Shown here: piece after piece, positions 12,553-27,130 of the stretch
Layout of the letters: each line of letters opens with the position of its first letter
Position numbering within the stretch: the stretch's first letter is position 1
Program-made: the position numbers and the translations under genes
Notes under the pieces: generated by a model
Told to the model about the DNA's origin: nothing
The model's database searches: none
The model's input: the letters and a program-made list of their open reading frames with translations, nothing else
Source of the DNA: Streptomyces celluloflavus
GTDB taxonomy: Bacteria > Actinomycetota > Actinomycetes > Streptomycetales > Streptomycetaceae
Reading direction: 5' to 3'
Assembly: GCA_000720995.1 (NCBI GenBank)
Contig: JOEL01000003.1
Location: 1-64,000, forward strand
Length of the DNA: 64,000 nt

Positions 12553-12674
12553 CTCATCCCCTTCCCGTGAAATGCCGGTCCTCGACCTTGGCACCGAGAT
12601 ATGCCGCCTGTCCGGCCAATATGGACGGCACGCTCGCAGCCCCCGTCGGCGGGTGTCAAGAAAACCCCTGCACA

Positions 12675-12690
12675 CTAGGGAATTCACGAG
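12675..12690. promoter_or_regulatory. PAS-LuxR (PimM/NysRIV/AmphRIV-type) operator
   Basis: CTAGGGAATTCACGAG matches the known operator CTVGGGAWWTCCCBAG at 15 of 16 positions. It lies between gmd (leftward, start 12552) and the first ABC gene (rightward, start 12805), so it could serve either promoter. A TTGACA hexamer facing gmd sits next to it (minus strand of 12654-12659). The regulator gene itself is outside the window. Confidence 0.75.
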
Positions 12691-12804
12691 TTGAGCAGCC
12701 CGGACCGTGGTCCGGGGCCGCGGAAGACTAGTGATTCTCGCGTGCCCGGTGCGCTGGACTGGGTAGGTCGGCGGCCGGCCGACCCTGCCGTCCGGAGAAT
12801 CACG

Positions 12805-14587
12805 GTGCTGATCACACTCCTGCGCGTCCGCCTGCGGCCCTACGCCCGCACCGTCGCCCTGCTGTTACTGCTGCAACTGGTGCAGATCCTGGCGGCGCTG
12901 GCGCTGCCGACGCTCGGTGCCGCCCTCATCGACGACGGTGTGGTCAAGGGCGAGGCGGACTCCGTCCGGCGTACCGGCGCGGTGATGCTGGCGGTGGCGC
13001 TCGTGCAGGTCTGCTGTTCGCTCGCCGCGGCGCTGCTCGCCTCCCGTACGGCGATGGCGCTCGGCCGCGATGTGCGCTCCGCGGTCTTCCGCCGGGTGCT
13101 GGATTTCGCCGCGCACGACGTCGGGCGGTTCGGCACACCGTCGCTGCTGACCAGGACCGTCAACGATGTCCAGCAGGTGCAGATGCTGGTGGTCTCGGCG
13201 TTCGGGGTGGTGGTCCCGGCGCCGCTGATGTGCGTCGGGAGCCTGGTGCTGGCGTTGCGTCAGGATGTGCCGCTGTCCTTGTGCCTGGTGGCTCTCGTGG
13301 TGGTGCTCGCTGCGGTCTTCGGTGTTCTGCTGTCCCGGATGAGCCCGTGGTACGCGCTGATGCAGACCCGGCTCGACGGGCTGGGCCGGGTGCTGCGCGA
13401 GCAGATCACCGGGGTCCGGGTGGTGCGCGCCTTCGTCCAGGACACTCGCGAACGCGAACGGTTCGGGGAGCTGAACTCCGAGCTGAACGGGATCTCCCTG
13501 CGGGTCGGCCGGCAGATCGCGACGATGTTCCCGGTCGTGCTGCTGGTGCTGAACGTGTTCGGGGTGGCGGTGGTCTGGTTCGGCGCCGGCCGCATCGGAT
13601 CGGGTGCCATGCAGGTGGGTGCGCTGAGTGCCTTTCTCGGCTATCTGAGCCTGATCCTCATGTCGGTCGTGATGGTGACGTTCGTATTCCTGTCGGTACC
13701 GCGGGCCAGGGTCTCCGCCGGCCGTATCCAGGAAGTCCTCGGCACCGCGCCGAGCGTTCCGCCACCAGTATCCGGAGCCCGGCCGGATACCGGTACCGGA
13801 CTCGAATTGAGTGCCGCGGAGTTCCGGTATCCCGACGCGCAGGAACCGGTGTTGCGGGACATCGATCTCACGGTACGCCCGGGTGAACAGGTGGCCATTC
13901 TCGGCAGTACCGGAAGCGGTAAGACGACGCTGCTCAATCTCGTGCTCCGGCAGTTCGATGTCACGGCCGGCGCCGTTCGGGTGGGCGGCGCGGACGTCCG
14001 GGAATGGGATACCGAAGTGCTTTTCCGCACGGTCGGCTTCGTACCGCAGCGGTCTCAGCTCTTTTCCGGCACGATCGCGTCGAATCTGCGCTTCGGGAAT
14101 CCGGCGGCCACCGACGAGGAGCTGTGGCGCGCGCTGGAGACCGTGCAGGCGCGGGACTTCGTCGAGCGGCTGCCCGACGGCCTCGGCGCGCCGGTCGCGC
14201 AGGGCGGTACGAATCTGTCGGGCGGGCAGCGGCAGCGTCTGGCCATCGCGCGCACGCTGCTGCGCAGACCCCGGATCTATCTGTTCGACGACTGCTTCTC
14301 GGCCCTCGACTACGCCACGGACGCGGCGCTGCGGGCCGCCCTCGCGCCCGAGCTGGCCGGCGCGACCGTCGTCACCATCGCCCAGCGGGTCGCCGCGGTC
14401 CGGCACGCCGACCGCATCGTGGTCCTGGACGAGGGCCGGATCGTGGGCCACGGCACCCATGACGCGCTGCTGCGCGACTGCCCGGCCTACCAGGAGATCG
14501 CCCGGTCCCAACTCTCCCCGCCGACGCGGCCCGTACAGCCCGCGGGGCCGTCCCCGGTCCACCGGTTCAGCGCCGAGGAGGCCGCCG

Positions 14588-14610
<23 letters not shown>
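12805..14610 (+). CDS. ABC transporter half, permease-ATPase fusion (NysH-like), degenerate ATP site
   Basis: The protein has about 601 residues: an N-terminal membrane domain (about 1-310) rich in long hydrophobic helices, then a nucleotide-binding domain with Walker A GSTGSGKTT (about 367) and signature LSGGQRQRLAI (about 471). The Walker B is FDDCFSALD (about 494), with Asp in place of the catalytic Glu, and the switch region reads AQR with Gln in place of His. The GTG start at 12805 has GGAG seven bases upstream; a TTG at 12691 would add 38 unrelated residues. The stop overlaps the next ABC gene by 23 bp. The two together look like a heterodimeric exporter for the macrolide. The position, divergent from gmd and the PKS, matches nysH/amphH. 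Confidence 0.9.
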
Positions 14611-19279
<4,669 letters not shown>

Positions 19280-19291
19280 CAGGAGTATCCG

Positions 19292-19912
19292 TTGCGTCCC
19301 GACCAGCAATTCGACGTGTCCGAGCTGAAAATCCCGAACGCGTTCCGCATCACCCCGCGGAAGATTCCCGATCGGCGGGGCTCCTTCTACGAGGCGTTCC
19401 GCTCGGCCGCGCTGACCGAGGCCATCGGCTATCCCTTCCGGATCGGGCAGGCCAACTATTCGGTGTCGCGGCGCGGGACGCTGCGCGGTATCCATGCGAC
19501 GAGCCTGCCGCCGGGGCAGGCGAAGCTCGTGACGTGCGTCCGGGGCGCGGTGCTCGACGTGGCGGTGGATCTGCGGGTCGGCTCCCCCACGTTCGGGGAG
19601 TTCGAGATCACGCACCAGGACGAGGAGTCGGGGGTCTCGGTGTACATGGCCGACGGACTCGGCCATGCGTTTCTCGCGCTGACCGACGACGTGTGCATGA
19701 ACTACCTCTGCTCCACGGAGTATGTGCCCGGCACGATGATCGACGTCAATGCGCTGGATCCGCAGCTGGGAATTCCCTGGAATCTCACCTGCGACCCGGT
19801 GATGTCCGACAAGGACGCGGCCGCGCCGAATGCGGCCGAGGCAATCGCCGCGGGGCTGCTGCCGACGTACGACGAGTGTCTCGCGCACTATGCACGGCTG
19901 CGCGAGCGGTGA
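19292..19912 (+). CDS. dTDP-4-keto-6-deoxyhexose 3,5-epimerase (RmlC-like)
   Basis: This 206-residue cupin is similar to dTDP-4-dehydrorhamnose 3,5-epimerase. RGTLRGIH (His68) supplies the catalytic base, followed by a conserved VRGAVLDVAVDLR strand and GLGHAFLAL. Epimerisation at C5 would give an L-sugar. The TTG start at 19292 is set by AGGAG six bases before it. It follows the 3-ketoreductase by 12 bp. Whether it acts at C3 and C5 or only at C5 cannot be told from sequence alone. Confidence 0.85.
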   Translation: MRPDQQFDVSELKIPNAFRITPRKIPDRRGSFYEAFRSAALTEAIGYPFRIGQANYSVSRRGTLRGIHATSLPPGQAKLVTCVRGAVLDVAVDLRVGSPTFGEFEITHQDEESGVSVYMADGLGHAFLALTDDVCMNYLCSTEYVPGTMIDVNALDPQLGIPWNLTCDPVMSDKDAAAPNAAEAIAAGLLPTYDECLAHYARLRER

Positions 19913-19951
19913 CCTGCGATGCCCGTCCGCGAGGCGAGAAGAGGAACTGTC

Positions 19952-21019
19952 ATGAAGGCCCTGGTGTTGGCGGGCGGGTCGGGGACCCGTCTGCGGCCGT
20001 TCAGCCATTCCATGCCCAAACAGCTCATTCCCATTGCCAATAAGCCGGTGCTGGAATATGTGCTGGAGAACATCCGGGAGCTGGGGGTCACCGAGGTCGG
20101 GGTGATCGTCGGGGACCGGGGGCCGCAGATCGCCGCGGCGCTCGGCGACGGTTCCCGGCTGGGGCTGCGGCTGACGTTCATCGAACAGGACGCGCCCCGC
20201 GGTCTGGCGCACACGGTCGCCATAGCGCGGGACTTCCTCGCCGACGACGACTTCGTCATGTACCTCGGCGACAACATGCTGCCCGACGGCATCAGGGAGA
20301 CCGCCGAGCAGTTCGCCGCGCACCGCCCGGCCGCCCAGCTCCTCGTGCGCAAGGTGGCGGATCCCAGCGCGTACGGGGTGGCCGAACTCGGCCCGGACGG
20401 CGAGGTGCTGCGCCTGGTGGAGAAGCCCGCCCGGCCGCGCAGCGATCTCGCGCTGATCGGCGTGTACTTCTTCACCCCGGCCATCCACGAGGCCGTCGCC
20501 GCCATCGGACCCAGCGCCCGGGGCGAACTGGAGATCACCGACGCCGTGCAGTGGCTGGTGTCGTCCGGCGCGGTGGTCCGGGCGGGCGAGTACGGCGGGT
20601 ACTGGAAGGACACCGGCAGCGTGGCGGATGTGCTGGAGTGCAACCGCAAGCTGCTGGACGACATCGTGTCCGGCGTGGCGGGCGAGGTGGACGCGGCGAG
20701 CGAGCTGCGCGGGCCGGTGATCATCGGGGCCGGGGCCCGGGTCGCCGGCTCCCGGATCGAAGGGCCGGTGATCGTCGGCGCGGGCAGTGTGGTGGAGAAC
20801 TGCCATATCGGTCCGCACACCGCGATCGGACGCGACTGTGTGCTGCGGGACACCCGGATCGAGTACTCGATCACCCTGGACGGCGCGACCGTGACCCAGG
20901 TCCGGGGCCTGCGCGGCTCGCTGATCGGCCGCGCGGCGACCGTGGACGCGCGGGCCGAGGGCGCGGACCACCACTGCCTGGTCGTCGGCGACCACGCCCG
21001 GATCGAGGTGGCGGCATGA
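19952..21019 (+). CDS. Glucose-1-phosphate thymidylyltransferase (long RmlA/StrD type)
   Basis: The gene encodes 355 residues. LAGGSGTRLRP and the following MPKQL are the nucleotide-binding signature of sugar-1-phosphate nucleotidylyltransferases, and VEKP (about 150) is the second family motif. The C-terminal third (about 245-350) has hexapeptide-like beta-helix repeats (GPVIIGAGARV, GPVIVGAGSVV), as in the long actinobacterial forms (StrD) rather than the roughly 290-residue housekeeping RmlA. It makes dTDP-glucose for the deoxysugar. ATG at 19952 has AGAGGAA upstream; a start 11 codons earlier has none. The stop overlaps the next start (ATGA). Confidence 0.92.
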   Translation: MKALVLAGGSGTRLRPFSHSMPKQLIPIANKPVLEYVLENIRELGVTEVGVIVGDRGPQIAAALGDGSRLGLRLTFIEQDAPRGLAHTVAIARDFLADDDFVMYLGDNMLPDGIRETAEQFAAHRPAAQLLVRKVADPSAYGVAELGPDGEVLRLVEKPARPRSDLALIGVYFFTPAIHEAVAAIGPSARGELEITDAVQWLVSSGAVVRAGEYGGYWKDTGSVADVLECNRKLLDDIVSGVAGEVDAASELRGPVIIGAGARVAGSRIEGPVIVGAGSVVENCHIGPHTAIGRDCVLRDTRIEYSITLDGATVTQVRGLRGSLIGRAATVDARAEGADHHCLVVGDHARIEVAA

Positions 21020-22023
21020 GGGTGCTGGCCACCGGTGCCGCCGGGTTCATCGGCTCGAACTACGTCCGCACCCTGCTCGCCGGCGGCTATCCCGGCTACG
21101 AGGACGCTCAGGTCACCGTCCTGGACAAGCTCACCTACGCGGGCAACCGCGCCAATCTCCCCGACCACCACCCCCGGCTGACGTTCGTCCACGGCGATGT
21201 CACCGATCTGCCGCTCCTCCTCGATCTGCTGCCCGGCCATGACGCGGTGGTGCACTTCGCCGCCGAATCGCATGTCGACCGCTCCATCGAGGCCGCCGCC
21301 GACTTCGTCACGACCAATGTCTTCGGCACCCAGACCCTCCTCGAAGCCTGTCTGCGCAGCGGCGTCGCGCGCGTCGTGCACGTCTCCACCGACGAGGTGT
21401 ACGGCTCCATCGCCGAGGGCTCGTGGACCGAGCGGTCCCCGCTGGAGCCCAACTCCCCCTATGCCGCGTCCAAGGCCGCCGCCGACCTGATCGCCCGGTC
21501 GTACGTCAAGACCCACGGCCTGGACCTGTCGATCACCCGCTGCTCCAACAACTACGGGCCGTACCAGCACCCCGAGAAGGTCATCCCGCTCTTCGTCACC
21601 CAGCTGCTGGAGGGCCGGCCGGTGCCGCTCTACGGCGACGGGCTCAACGTCCGCGAGTGGCTGCACGTCGACGACCACTGCCGGGGCATCCAGCTGGTGC
21701 TGACGGGCGGCCGGGCCGGGGAGGTCTACCACATCGGCGGCGGCAACGAGCGCACCAACGCCGACCTGACGCGACGGCTGCTGGAGCTCTGCGGTGCGGA
21801 CGACTCCATGATCCGGTACGTCGCCGACCGCAAGTGCCACGACCGGCGCTACTCCCTCGACGAGAGCAAGATCCGCGAGGAGCTGGGGTACACCCCGTGG
21901 GTTCCCTTCGAGCAGGGCCTGGCGGAGACGGTCGCCTGGTACCGCGACAACCCCGGCTGGTGGACGGCCGGCAAGCACCAGAGTCCGCCCGCTCACGACC
22001 TGGAGACCCCATGCGCGTCCTGA
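21016..22023 (+). CDS. dTDP-glucose 4,6-dehydratase
   Basis: This 335-residue extended short-chain dehydrogenase has TGAAGFIGSNYVR at the N-terminus (NAD binding), HFAAESHVDRS, STDEVYG and YAASKAAAD (YxxxK). It converts dTDP-glucose to dTDP-4-keto-6-deoxyglucose, the common precursor for the dideoxysugar. The start overlaps the thymidylyltransferase stop by four bases, and its own last four codons overlap the glycosyltransferase start at 22011. It is the standard RmlB family and the dedicated copy for this cassette. Confidence 0.93.
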   Translation: MRVLATGAAGFIGSNYVRTLLAGGYPGYEDAQVTVLDKLTYAGNRANLPDHHPRLTFVHGDVTDLPLLLDLLPGHDAVVHFAAESHVDRSIEAAADFVTTNVFGTQTLLEACLRSGVARVVHVSTDEVYGSIAEGSWTERSPLEPNSPYAASKAAADLIARSYVKTHGLDLSITRCSNNYGPYQHPEKVIPLFVTQLLEGRPVPLYGDGLNVREWLHVDDHCRGIQLVLTGGRAGEVYHIGGGNERTNADLTRRLLELCGADDSMIRYVADRKCHDRRYSLDESKIREELGYTPWVPFEQGLAETVAWYRDNPGWWTAGKHQSPPAHDLETPCAS

Positions 22024-23198
22024 TGATCCCGAGCCCCGCCGCGACCCATTTCATGCCGCTGGTCCCGCTGGCGTGGGCGCTGCGCGCCGCCGGCCACGAG
22101 CTGCTGGTGGCCGGGCAGCCGGATGTGCTGGGGGTGGCCCGGCAGGCCGGGCTGAACGCCGTCTCGCTCGGCGACTGGTTCCGCGCCGACGAGGAGCTGC
22201 GCCGGCTGCTGCCGCCGGGCAAGCGGCCGCTGGAGGTGATCGGCCGCTGGACCGCGGAGCAGCTGAGCGAGTTCCCGCCCAACTGGCTGGTCCACAGCGA
22301 GCGCGTACTGCCCGAGTACGTCGCCTTCGCCCGCGAGTTCCGCCCCGATGTGCTCGTCTCCGACGCGCTGGAGTGCAATGTCCTCGCCGTGGGCGGGGCG
22401 CTGGGCATCCCGGTCGTGCATCACCGCTACGGGGTCGATCCGCTGTCCGGGCCGTTCCTCGCCGGCGCCCGGCGGGCGCTGCGGCGGCACTGCGCGGAGC
22501 TGGGGCTCGCGGAGCTGCCCGATCCCACGGTCGTCCTCGACCCGTGCCCGCCGGGCCTCCAACTGCCGGGGCTCGCACCGGGCCGGCCGATCCGGTACGT
22601 GCCCTTCAACGGCAGCGGTGAGCTGCCCGGGTGGCTGCGCGAGCGGCGGCCGGCGGGGTCACCGGTGCGGCGGGTCGCCGTCTCGCTGGGGTCGATGACG
22701 CTGGAGCTGAACGGGGTGCCGCTGCTGCGGCGCATCCTGGCGGCGTTCGAGGGACTGCCGGATGTGGAGGCGGTCGCGACCGTTCCCGAGGTGCACCGGG
22801 CGGCGGTGGGTCCGGTGCCGGACGGGGTGCGGATGGTCGATCCGGTGCCGCTGCATCTGCTCTTCGCCGACTGCGACGCGGTGGTGCACCACGGCGGTAC
22901 CGGCACGGGCATGACCGCGACGTCCTTCGGTCTGCCGCAGCTCGTCCTGCCGCAGCTGGCGGACCAGTTCGCGTACGGGGAGCAGCTGGCCGCCGCCGGG
23001 GCCGCCGTCATTCTCGACGGTGCCGCGCACCAGGACGATCCGGTGCGGCTGCGGGCGGCGCTGGAGTCGGTGGTGACGGAGCCGGGTCACCGCAAGGCGG
23101 CCGAGGAGCTGCGGCGGGCCATGGGTGAGATGCCCGCACCGTCCCGCGTCGCCGCCGATCTCGAACAGCTCGTCCAGGTCCGCGACCGAGTCCGCTGA
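22011..23198 (+). CDS. Macrolide-type glycosyltransferase (GT1)
   Basis: This 395-residue GT-B enzyme of the antibiotic glycosyltransferase family has an N-terminal acceptor domain (MIPSPAATHFMPLVPLAWALR) and a C-terminal donor domain with HHGGTGTGMTA (about 287) and the nucleotide-sugar contact region FGLPQLVLPQLADQF. It lies between the 4,6-dehydratase and the 2,3-dehydratase with coupled starts, so it should transfer the dTDP-dideoxyhexose made by its neighbours, presumably to a hydroxyl of the macrolide or of an attached sugar. No P450-like helper gene is beside it. The GDP-sugar transferase for mycosamine would be a different gene outside the window. Confidence 0.85.
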   Translation: MRVLMIPSPAATHFMPLVPLAWALRAAGHELLVAGQPDVLGVARQAGLNAVSLGDWFRADEELRRLLPPGKRPLEVIGRWTAEQLSEFPPNWLVHSERVLPEYVAFAREFRPDVLVSDALECNVLAVGGALGIPVVHHRYGVDPLSGPFLAGARRALRRHCAELGLAELPDPTVVLDPCPPGLQLPGLAPGRPIRYVPFNGSGELPGWLRERRPAGSPVRRVAVSLGSMTLELNGVPLLRRILAAFEGLPDVEAVATVPEVHRAAVGPVPDGVRMVDPVPLHLLFADCDAVVHHGGTGTGMTATSFGLPQLVLPQLADQFAYGEQLAAAGAAVILDGAAHQDDPVRLRAALESVVTEPGHRKAAEELRRAMGEMPAPSRVAADLEQLVQVRDRVR

Positions 23199-23207
23199 GG
23201 GGTCGAT

Positions 23208-24599
23208 ATGAAGCTGTCGGAGCGCGCGGACACCGCGACTCCCGTACGGATGTCCCGGTCGGCCAGGGCCCGGCAGGGGGCGATGCTGCGCACCGAGGAC
23301 TTCGCCGCCTGGCTCGCGGCGCGGGGCGCGGCGCACGCCTTCCGGGTGGACCGCATCCCCTTCGACGAGTTGCGGGGCTGGTCGTTCGAGCGGGAGACCG
23401 GGAATCTGGGGCACAGCAGCGGGCGCTTCTTCACGGTGGAGGGGCTCCGTGTCGACACGGCGGCGGACGGCCCGGTCACCGCATGGCAGCAGCCCGTCAT
23501 CAGACAGCCCGAGGTGGGCATCCTCGGCATCCTCGCCAAGGAGTTCGACGGGGTGCTGCATTTCCTGATGCAGGCCAAGATGGAGCCGGGCAACCGGAAT
23601 CTGTTGCAGCTGTCCCCCACCGTCCAGGCGACGCGCAGCAACTACACCAAGGCCCACAAGGGCGCGGATGTGAAGTATCTGGAGCATTTCGTCCGGCCGG
23701 ACCCGGAGCGGGTCCTGGCCGACGCGCTCCAGTCGGAACACGGTTCGTGGTTCTTCCGCAAGAGCAACCGCAACATGATCGTCGAAACCCGGGCGGACGT
23801 TCCGCTGGACGACGACTTCTGCTGGCTGACGCTCGGCCAGATCGGCGAGCTGCTGCTGCGGGACAACGTCGTCAACATGGACTCCCGCACGGTCCTGGCC
23901 TGCGCGCCCCTCGACCACGACGAGGCGGGGGCGCTGCACTCCGATACGCGGCTGCTGTCGTGGTTCACCGGTGAGCGGGCCCGCAACCGGGTCCGGGCCG
24001 AGTGCGTCCCGCTGGCCCGGGTACCGGGCTGGACGCGGGGCCGGATGTCCATCGATCACGACGAGGGCCGCTACTTCCGGGTCGTGGCGGTGTCGGTGCA
24101 GGCCGGGAACCGCGAGGTGACCAGTTGGACGCAGCCGCTCTTCGAGCCGGTCGGCACGGGTGTCACCGCGTTCTTGACCCGGACCATCGGCGGGGTCGGG
24201 CACCTGCTGATGCACGCCCGGGTGGAGGCCGGTTTCGTCAAGCCCGTCGAGCTCGGGCCCACCGTGCAGTACACGCCCGGCAACTATGCCCATCTGCCGG
24301 CCGGGGAGCGCCCGCCGTTCCTGGACCTGGTGCTGCGCGCCGACCGCTCCCGTATCCGGTACGAGGCCCTGCACTCCGAGGAGGGCGGCCGTTTCATCAA
24401 CGCGGAGAGCCGCTATCTGATCGTCGAGGCGACCGAGGAGGAGGCGCCGCTGGATCCGCCGCCCGGCTATGTGTGGGTCACCCCGGGCCAGCTGAGCGGC
24501 TTGGTGCGGCACGAGCACTACGTCAACGTCCAGGCCCGCACGCTGATCGCCTGCTACCACGCGATGACGGCCGGTGCCCCGGTCCCGGCCGCCGGCTGA
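23208..24599 (+). CDS. NDP-hexose 2,3-dehydratase
   Basis: This 463-residue protein is built of two homologous halves. The first has GRFFTVEGLRV, FLMQAKMEPG and LSPTVQATRSNY; the second has GRYFRVVAVSV, LLMHARVEAG and LGPTVQYTPGNY. This duplicated fold is typical of the 2,3-dehydratases of 2,6-dideoxysugar pathways (TylCVI, OleV, EryBVI). The enzyme removes the C2 hydroxyl from dTDP-4-keto-6-deoxyglucose, and the product goes to the 3-ketoreductase at 18290. It is the last gene of the rightward operon, nine bases after the glycosyltransferase, and converges on bioF. Confidence 0.92.
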   Translation: MKLSERADTATPVRMSRSARARQGAMLRTEDFAAWLAARGAAHAFRVDRIPFDELRGWSFERETGNLGHSSGRFFTVEGLRVDTAADGPVTAWQQPVIRQPEVGILGILAKEFDGVLHFLMQAKMEPGNRNLLQLSPTVQATRSNYTKAHKGADVKYLEHFVRPDPERVLADALQSEHGSWFFRKSNRNMIVETRADVPLDDDFCWLTLGQIGELLLRDNVVNMDSRTVLACAPLDHDEAGALHSDTRLLSWFTGERARNRVRAECVPLARVPGWTRGRMSIDHDEGRYFRVVAVSVQAGNREVTSWTQPLFEPVGTGVTAFLTRTIGGVGHLLMHARVEAGFVKPVELGPTVQYTPGNYAHLPAGERPPFLDLVLRADRSRIRYEALHSEEGGRFINAESRYLIVEATEEEAPLDPPPGYVWVTPGQLSGLVRHEHYVNVQARTLIACYHAMTAGAPVPAAG

Positions 24600-24605
24600 C
24601 GCCCC

Positions 24606-24633
24606 GGCGCCGGCGCCCCGCGGTCCGTACGGA
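24606..24633. terminator. Possible bidirectional terminator between the sugar operon and bioF
   Basis: The 40-bp convergent gap holds two adjacent perfect palindromes, GGCGCCGGCGCC (24606-24617) and TCCGTACGGA (24624-24633). There is no T tract. It is placed where both transcripts should end, but the structure is short. Confidence 0.3.
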
Positions 24634-24639
24634 TCTCGC

Positions 24640-25842
24640 TCAGGGCGTCGGCGCGGTCGCCACGATCACGTCGACCGCGGTATCGAGCTGGGCCGGCGTC
24701 AGATCCGCGCGGGCGGTGAGCCGCAGCCGGGAGATCCCGTCGGGCACCGACGGCGGGCGGAAGCAGCCGACCGCGAGCCCGGCCCGCCGGCAGTCCGCCG
24801 CCCACCGGAGCGCCTGTCCGGGCGACGGGGCCCGTACGGAGACCACCGCGGCGTCCGGCCGGACCACCGCGAGGCCCGCCGCCGCGAGCCGGCGGTGCAG
24901 TTCCGCGCCGACCTCCCGCGCCCGTGCGGCGCGCCGCGGTTCGCGGCCCAGCAGCCGCAGCGCCGCGAGGGCGCCGCCTACCGCGGCCGGTGCGAGCCCG
25001 GTGTCGAAGATGAACGTCCGGGCCGTGTTGACCAGATGCTCGATGACCCGGGCCGGGCCCAGGACCGCCCCGCCCTGGCTGCCGAGCGACTTGGAGAGCG
25101 TCACGGTGGCCACCACATCGCCGCGGCCGGCCAGCCCGGCGGCGGCGGGCGCCCCGCGTCCGCCGTCCCCCAGGACCCCCAGTCCGTGTGCGTCGTCGAC
25201 CAGGAGGCCGGCGCCGTGGGCCCGGCAGACCTCGGCGAGGGCCGGCAGCGGCGCGGCGTCGCCGTCGACCGAGAACACCGCGTCGGTGACCACCAGCGCC
25301 CGCCCGTCATGGCCGGTCAGCGCGGTGCGGACGGCCGCCGGAGCGGCGTGCGGGACGACGGCGGTACGGGCGCGGGAGAGCCGGCAGCCGTCGATGAGGG
25401 AGGCGTGGTTGCCCGCGTCCGAGACGACCAGGGTGCCGTGGGCGGTGAGCGCGGTGACGGCGGCGAGGTTCGCGGCGTAGCCGGAGGAGAGCACCAGGGC
25501 CGCCTCGAAGCCGCAGAACGCGGCGAGTTCGCGCTCCAGCCGGGCGTGCAGTTCGGTGCTGCCGGTGACCAGCCGGGATCCCGTCGCGCCCGCGCCCCAG
25601 CGGTGGGCGGCCGCTGCGGCGCCCCGTGTCACCTCGGGGTGCCGGGCGAGCCCCAGGTAGTCGTTGCTCGCCAGGTCGAGCAGCGGGGAGTCGGCCGGCC
25701 GCGGCCGCAGGGTGCGGACCAGCCCGGCGCGGTGCCGCTCGGCGCACGCCTCGTCGATCCAGTCGAAGGCCGCGGCGGGCGGGTCGGCGAGCGTCGCGGG
25801 CGAGGCGCCGCGGGGCGGCGACGGGGCGTGGTCCTGCGGCAT
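24640..25842 (-). CDS. bioF: 8-amino-7-oxononanoate synthase
   Basis: This PLP enzyme of about 400 residues condenses pimeloyl-ACP or pimeloyl-CoA with alanine in biotin synthesis. It contains the alpha-oxoamine synthase landmarks [39 protein letters not shown] and the PLP lysine in [11 protein letters not shown]. Two ATG codons occur at 25848 and 25842; GAGAAGG directly abuts the first and is well spaced for the second, so 25842 is preferred. It is transcribed away from bioB, bioA and bioD, so the biotin genes are arranged divergently around a 145-bp control region. Its end converges on the sugar operon. Confidence 0.92.
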   Translation of the reverse strand: MPQDHAPSPPRGASPATLADPPAAAFDWIDEACAERHRAGLVRTLRPRPADSPLLDLASNDYLGLARHPEVTRGAAAAAHRWGAGATGSRLVTGSTELHARLERELAAFCGFEAALVLSSGYAANLAAVTALTAHGTLVVSDAGNHASLIDGCRLSRARTAVVPHAAPAAVRTALTGHDGRALVVTDAVFSVDGDAAPLPALAEVCRAHGAGLLVDDAHGLGVLGDGGRGAPAAAGLAGRGDVVATVTLSKSLGSQGGAVLGPARVIEHLVNTARTFIFDTGLAPAAVGGALAALRLLGREPRRAARAREVGAELHRRLAAAGLAVVRPDAAVVSVRAPSPGQALRWAADCRRAGLAVGCFRPPSVPDGISRLRLTARADLTPAQLDTAVDVIVATAPTP

Positions 25843-25859
25843 CGGCATCCTTCTCGATT

Positions 25860-25897
25860 GTGGGCTGTCGATAGAAGTTAGCGGTCGTTCAGCCCAC
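25860..25897. promoter_or_regulatory. Inverted repeat in the bioF/bioB divergent control region
   Basis: GTGGGCTG (25860-25867) and CAGCCCAC (25890-25897) form a perfect 8-bp inverted repeat 22 bp apart, just upstream of bioF. A further GTGTGGGT-rich segment continues to 25920. It is a candidate operator for coordinate control of both arms. I do not recognise a BirA site, and no biotin regulator gene is adjacent. Confidence 0.35.
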
Positions 25898-25987
25898 CCA
25901 CACTGTGGCGATACCCACACCCCTTACGCACCTCGTTGTAGGAATCCTCCTTGGCCGATGGCGGTGGCGTACGTCAGGATCAACGCC

Positions 25988-27130
25988 ATGGACCTGCTGA
26001 ACACATTGGTGGACAAGGGACTACGGCGCGAGGTGCCGTCCCGTGACGAGGCGCTCGCCGTGCTGGCGACGTCCGATGACGAACTGCTCGATGTCGTGGC
26101 CGCGGCCGGAAAGGTACGCCGTCAGTGGTTCGGGCGGCGGGTCAAGCTCAACTACCTCGTCAACCTCAAGTCGGGCCTGTGCCCCGAGGACTGCTCGTAC
26201 TGCTCGCAGCGGCTGGGCTCGAAGGCGGAGATCCTCAAGTACACCTGGCTCAAGCCCGGTGACGCCGCCGAGGCGGCCGCCGCCGGGGTGGCCGGCGGCG
26301 CCAAGCGCGTCTGCCTGGTCGCCAGTGGCCGCGGTCCCACCGACAGGGATGTGGAGCGCGTCTCGGAGACCATCTCCGCCATCAAGGAGCAGAACGAGGG
26401 CGTCGAGGTGTGCGCCTGCCTCGGACTGCTCACCGACGGCCAGGCGGGCCGGCTGCACGCGGCGGGCGCCGATGCCTACAACCACAACCTCAACACCTCG
26501 GAAGCCACGTACGGCGACATCTGCACCACCCACGACTTCGCCGACCGGGTCGCCACCGTCCAGCAGGCCCAGGCCGCGGGCCTGTCGGCCTGCTCCGGGC
26601 TGATCGCCGGGATGGGCGAGAGCGACGCGGATCTGGTCGATGTCGTCTACGCGCTGCGCGAGCTGGACCCCGACTCCGTCCCGGTCAACTTCCTCATCCC
26701 GTTCGAGGGCACGCCGCTCGCCGAGGAGTGGAACCTCACCCCGCAGCGCGCGCTGCGTATCCTGGCGATGGTCCGGTTCGTCTGCCCGGACGTCGAGGTC
26801 CGGCTGGCCGGCGGCCGCGAGGTCCATCTGCGCAGCATGCAGCCGCTCGCCCTGCACCTGGTCAACTCCCTTTTCCTCGGCGACTATCTGACCAGCGAGG
26901 GGCAGGCAGGCAAGGACGATCTGGCGATGATCGCCGACGCCGGTTTCGAGGTCGAGGGCACGGACACCACCACGCTCCCCCCGCACCGCACGGGTGCCGC
27001 TGCGGCCCCGGCCGCCGACCCCGCCGGCACACCCCCCGTACCCGCTCCCGCACCGGACGAGGCGACCCGGCAGGGTCTGGTCGCGGTCCGCCGCCGCGGC
27101 GCCGGCACCGACCTCCCGCCCAATGCCTGA
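25988..27130 (+). CDS. bioB: Biotin synthase (radical SAM)
   Basis: This 380-residue enzyme inserts sulfur into dethiobiotin. The radical-SAM cysteines are in CPEDCSYC (Cys65, 69, 72). Other family motifs are [18 protein letters not shown] and the [2Fe-2S] arginine region RLAGGRE. ATG at 25988 is chosen because CAGGA lies eight bases upstream; ATG 25958 lacks a spaced site. The last 55 or so residues form an Ala/Pro-rich, probably disordered tail beyond the usual 320-350 residues of BioB. Its end overlaps the bioA start by eight bases. Confidence 0.95.
   Translation: MDLLNTLVDKGLRREVPSRDEALAVLATSDDELLDVVAAAGKVRRQWFGRRVKLNYLVNLKSGLCPEDCSYCSQRLGSKAEILKYTWLKPGDAAEAAAAGVAGGAKRVCLVASGRGPTDRDVERVSETISAIKEQNEGVEVCACLGLLTDGQAGRLHAAGADAYNHNLNTSEATYGDICTTHDFADRVATVQQAQAAGLSACSGLIAGMGESDADLVDVVYALRELDPDSVPVNFLIPFEGTPLAEEWNLTPQRALRILAMVRFVCPDVEVRLAGGREVHLRSMQPLALHLVNSLFLGDYLTSEGQAGKDDLAMIADAGFEVEGTDTTTLPPHRTGAAAAPAADPAGTPPVPAPAPDEATRQGLVAVRRRGAGTDLPPNA

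Noticed and set aside
24601-24639. Treating the palindromes after the 2,3-dehydratase as a regulatory site
   Set aside because: They lie in a 40-bp convergent gap, so termination is the simpler reading.
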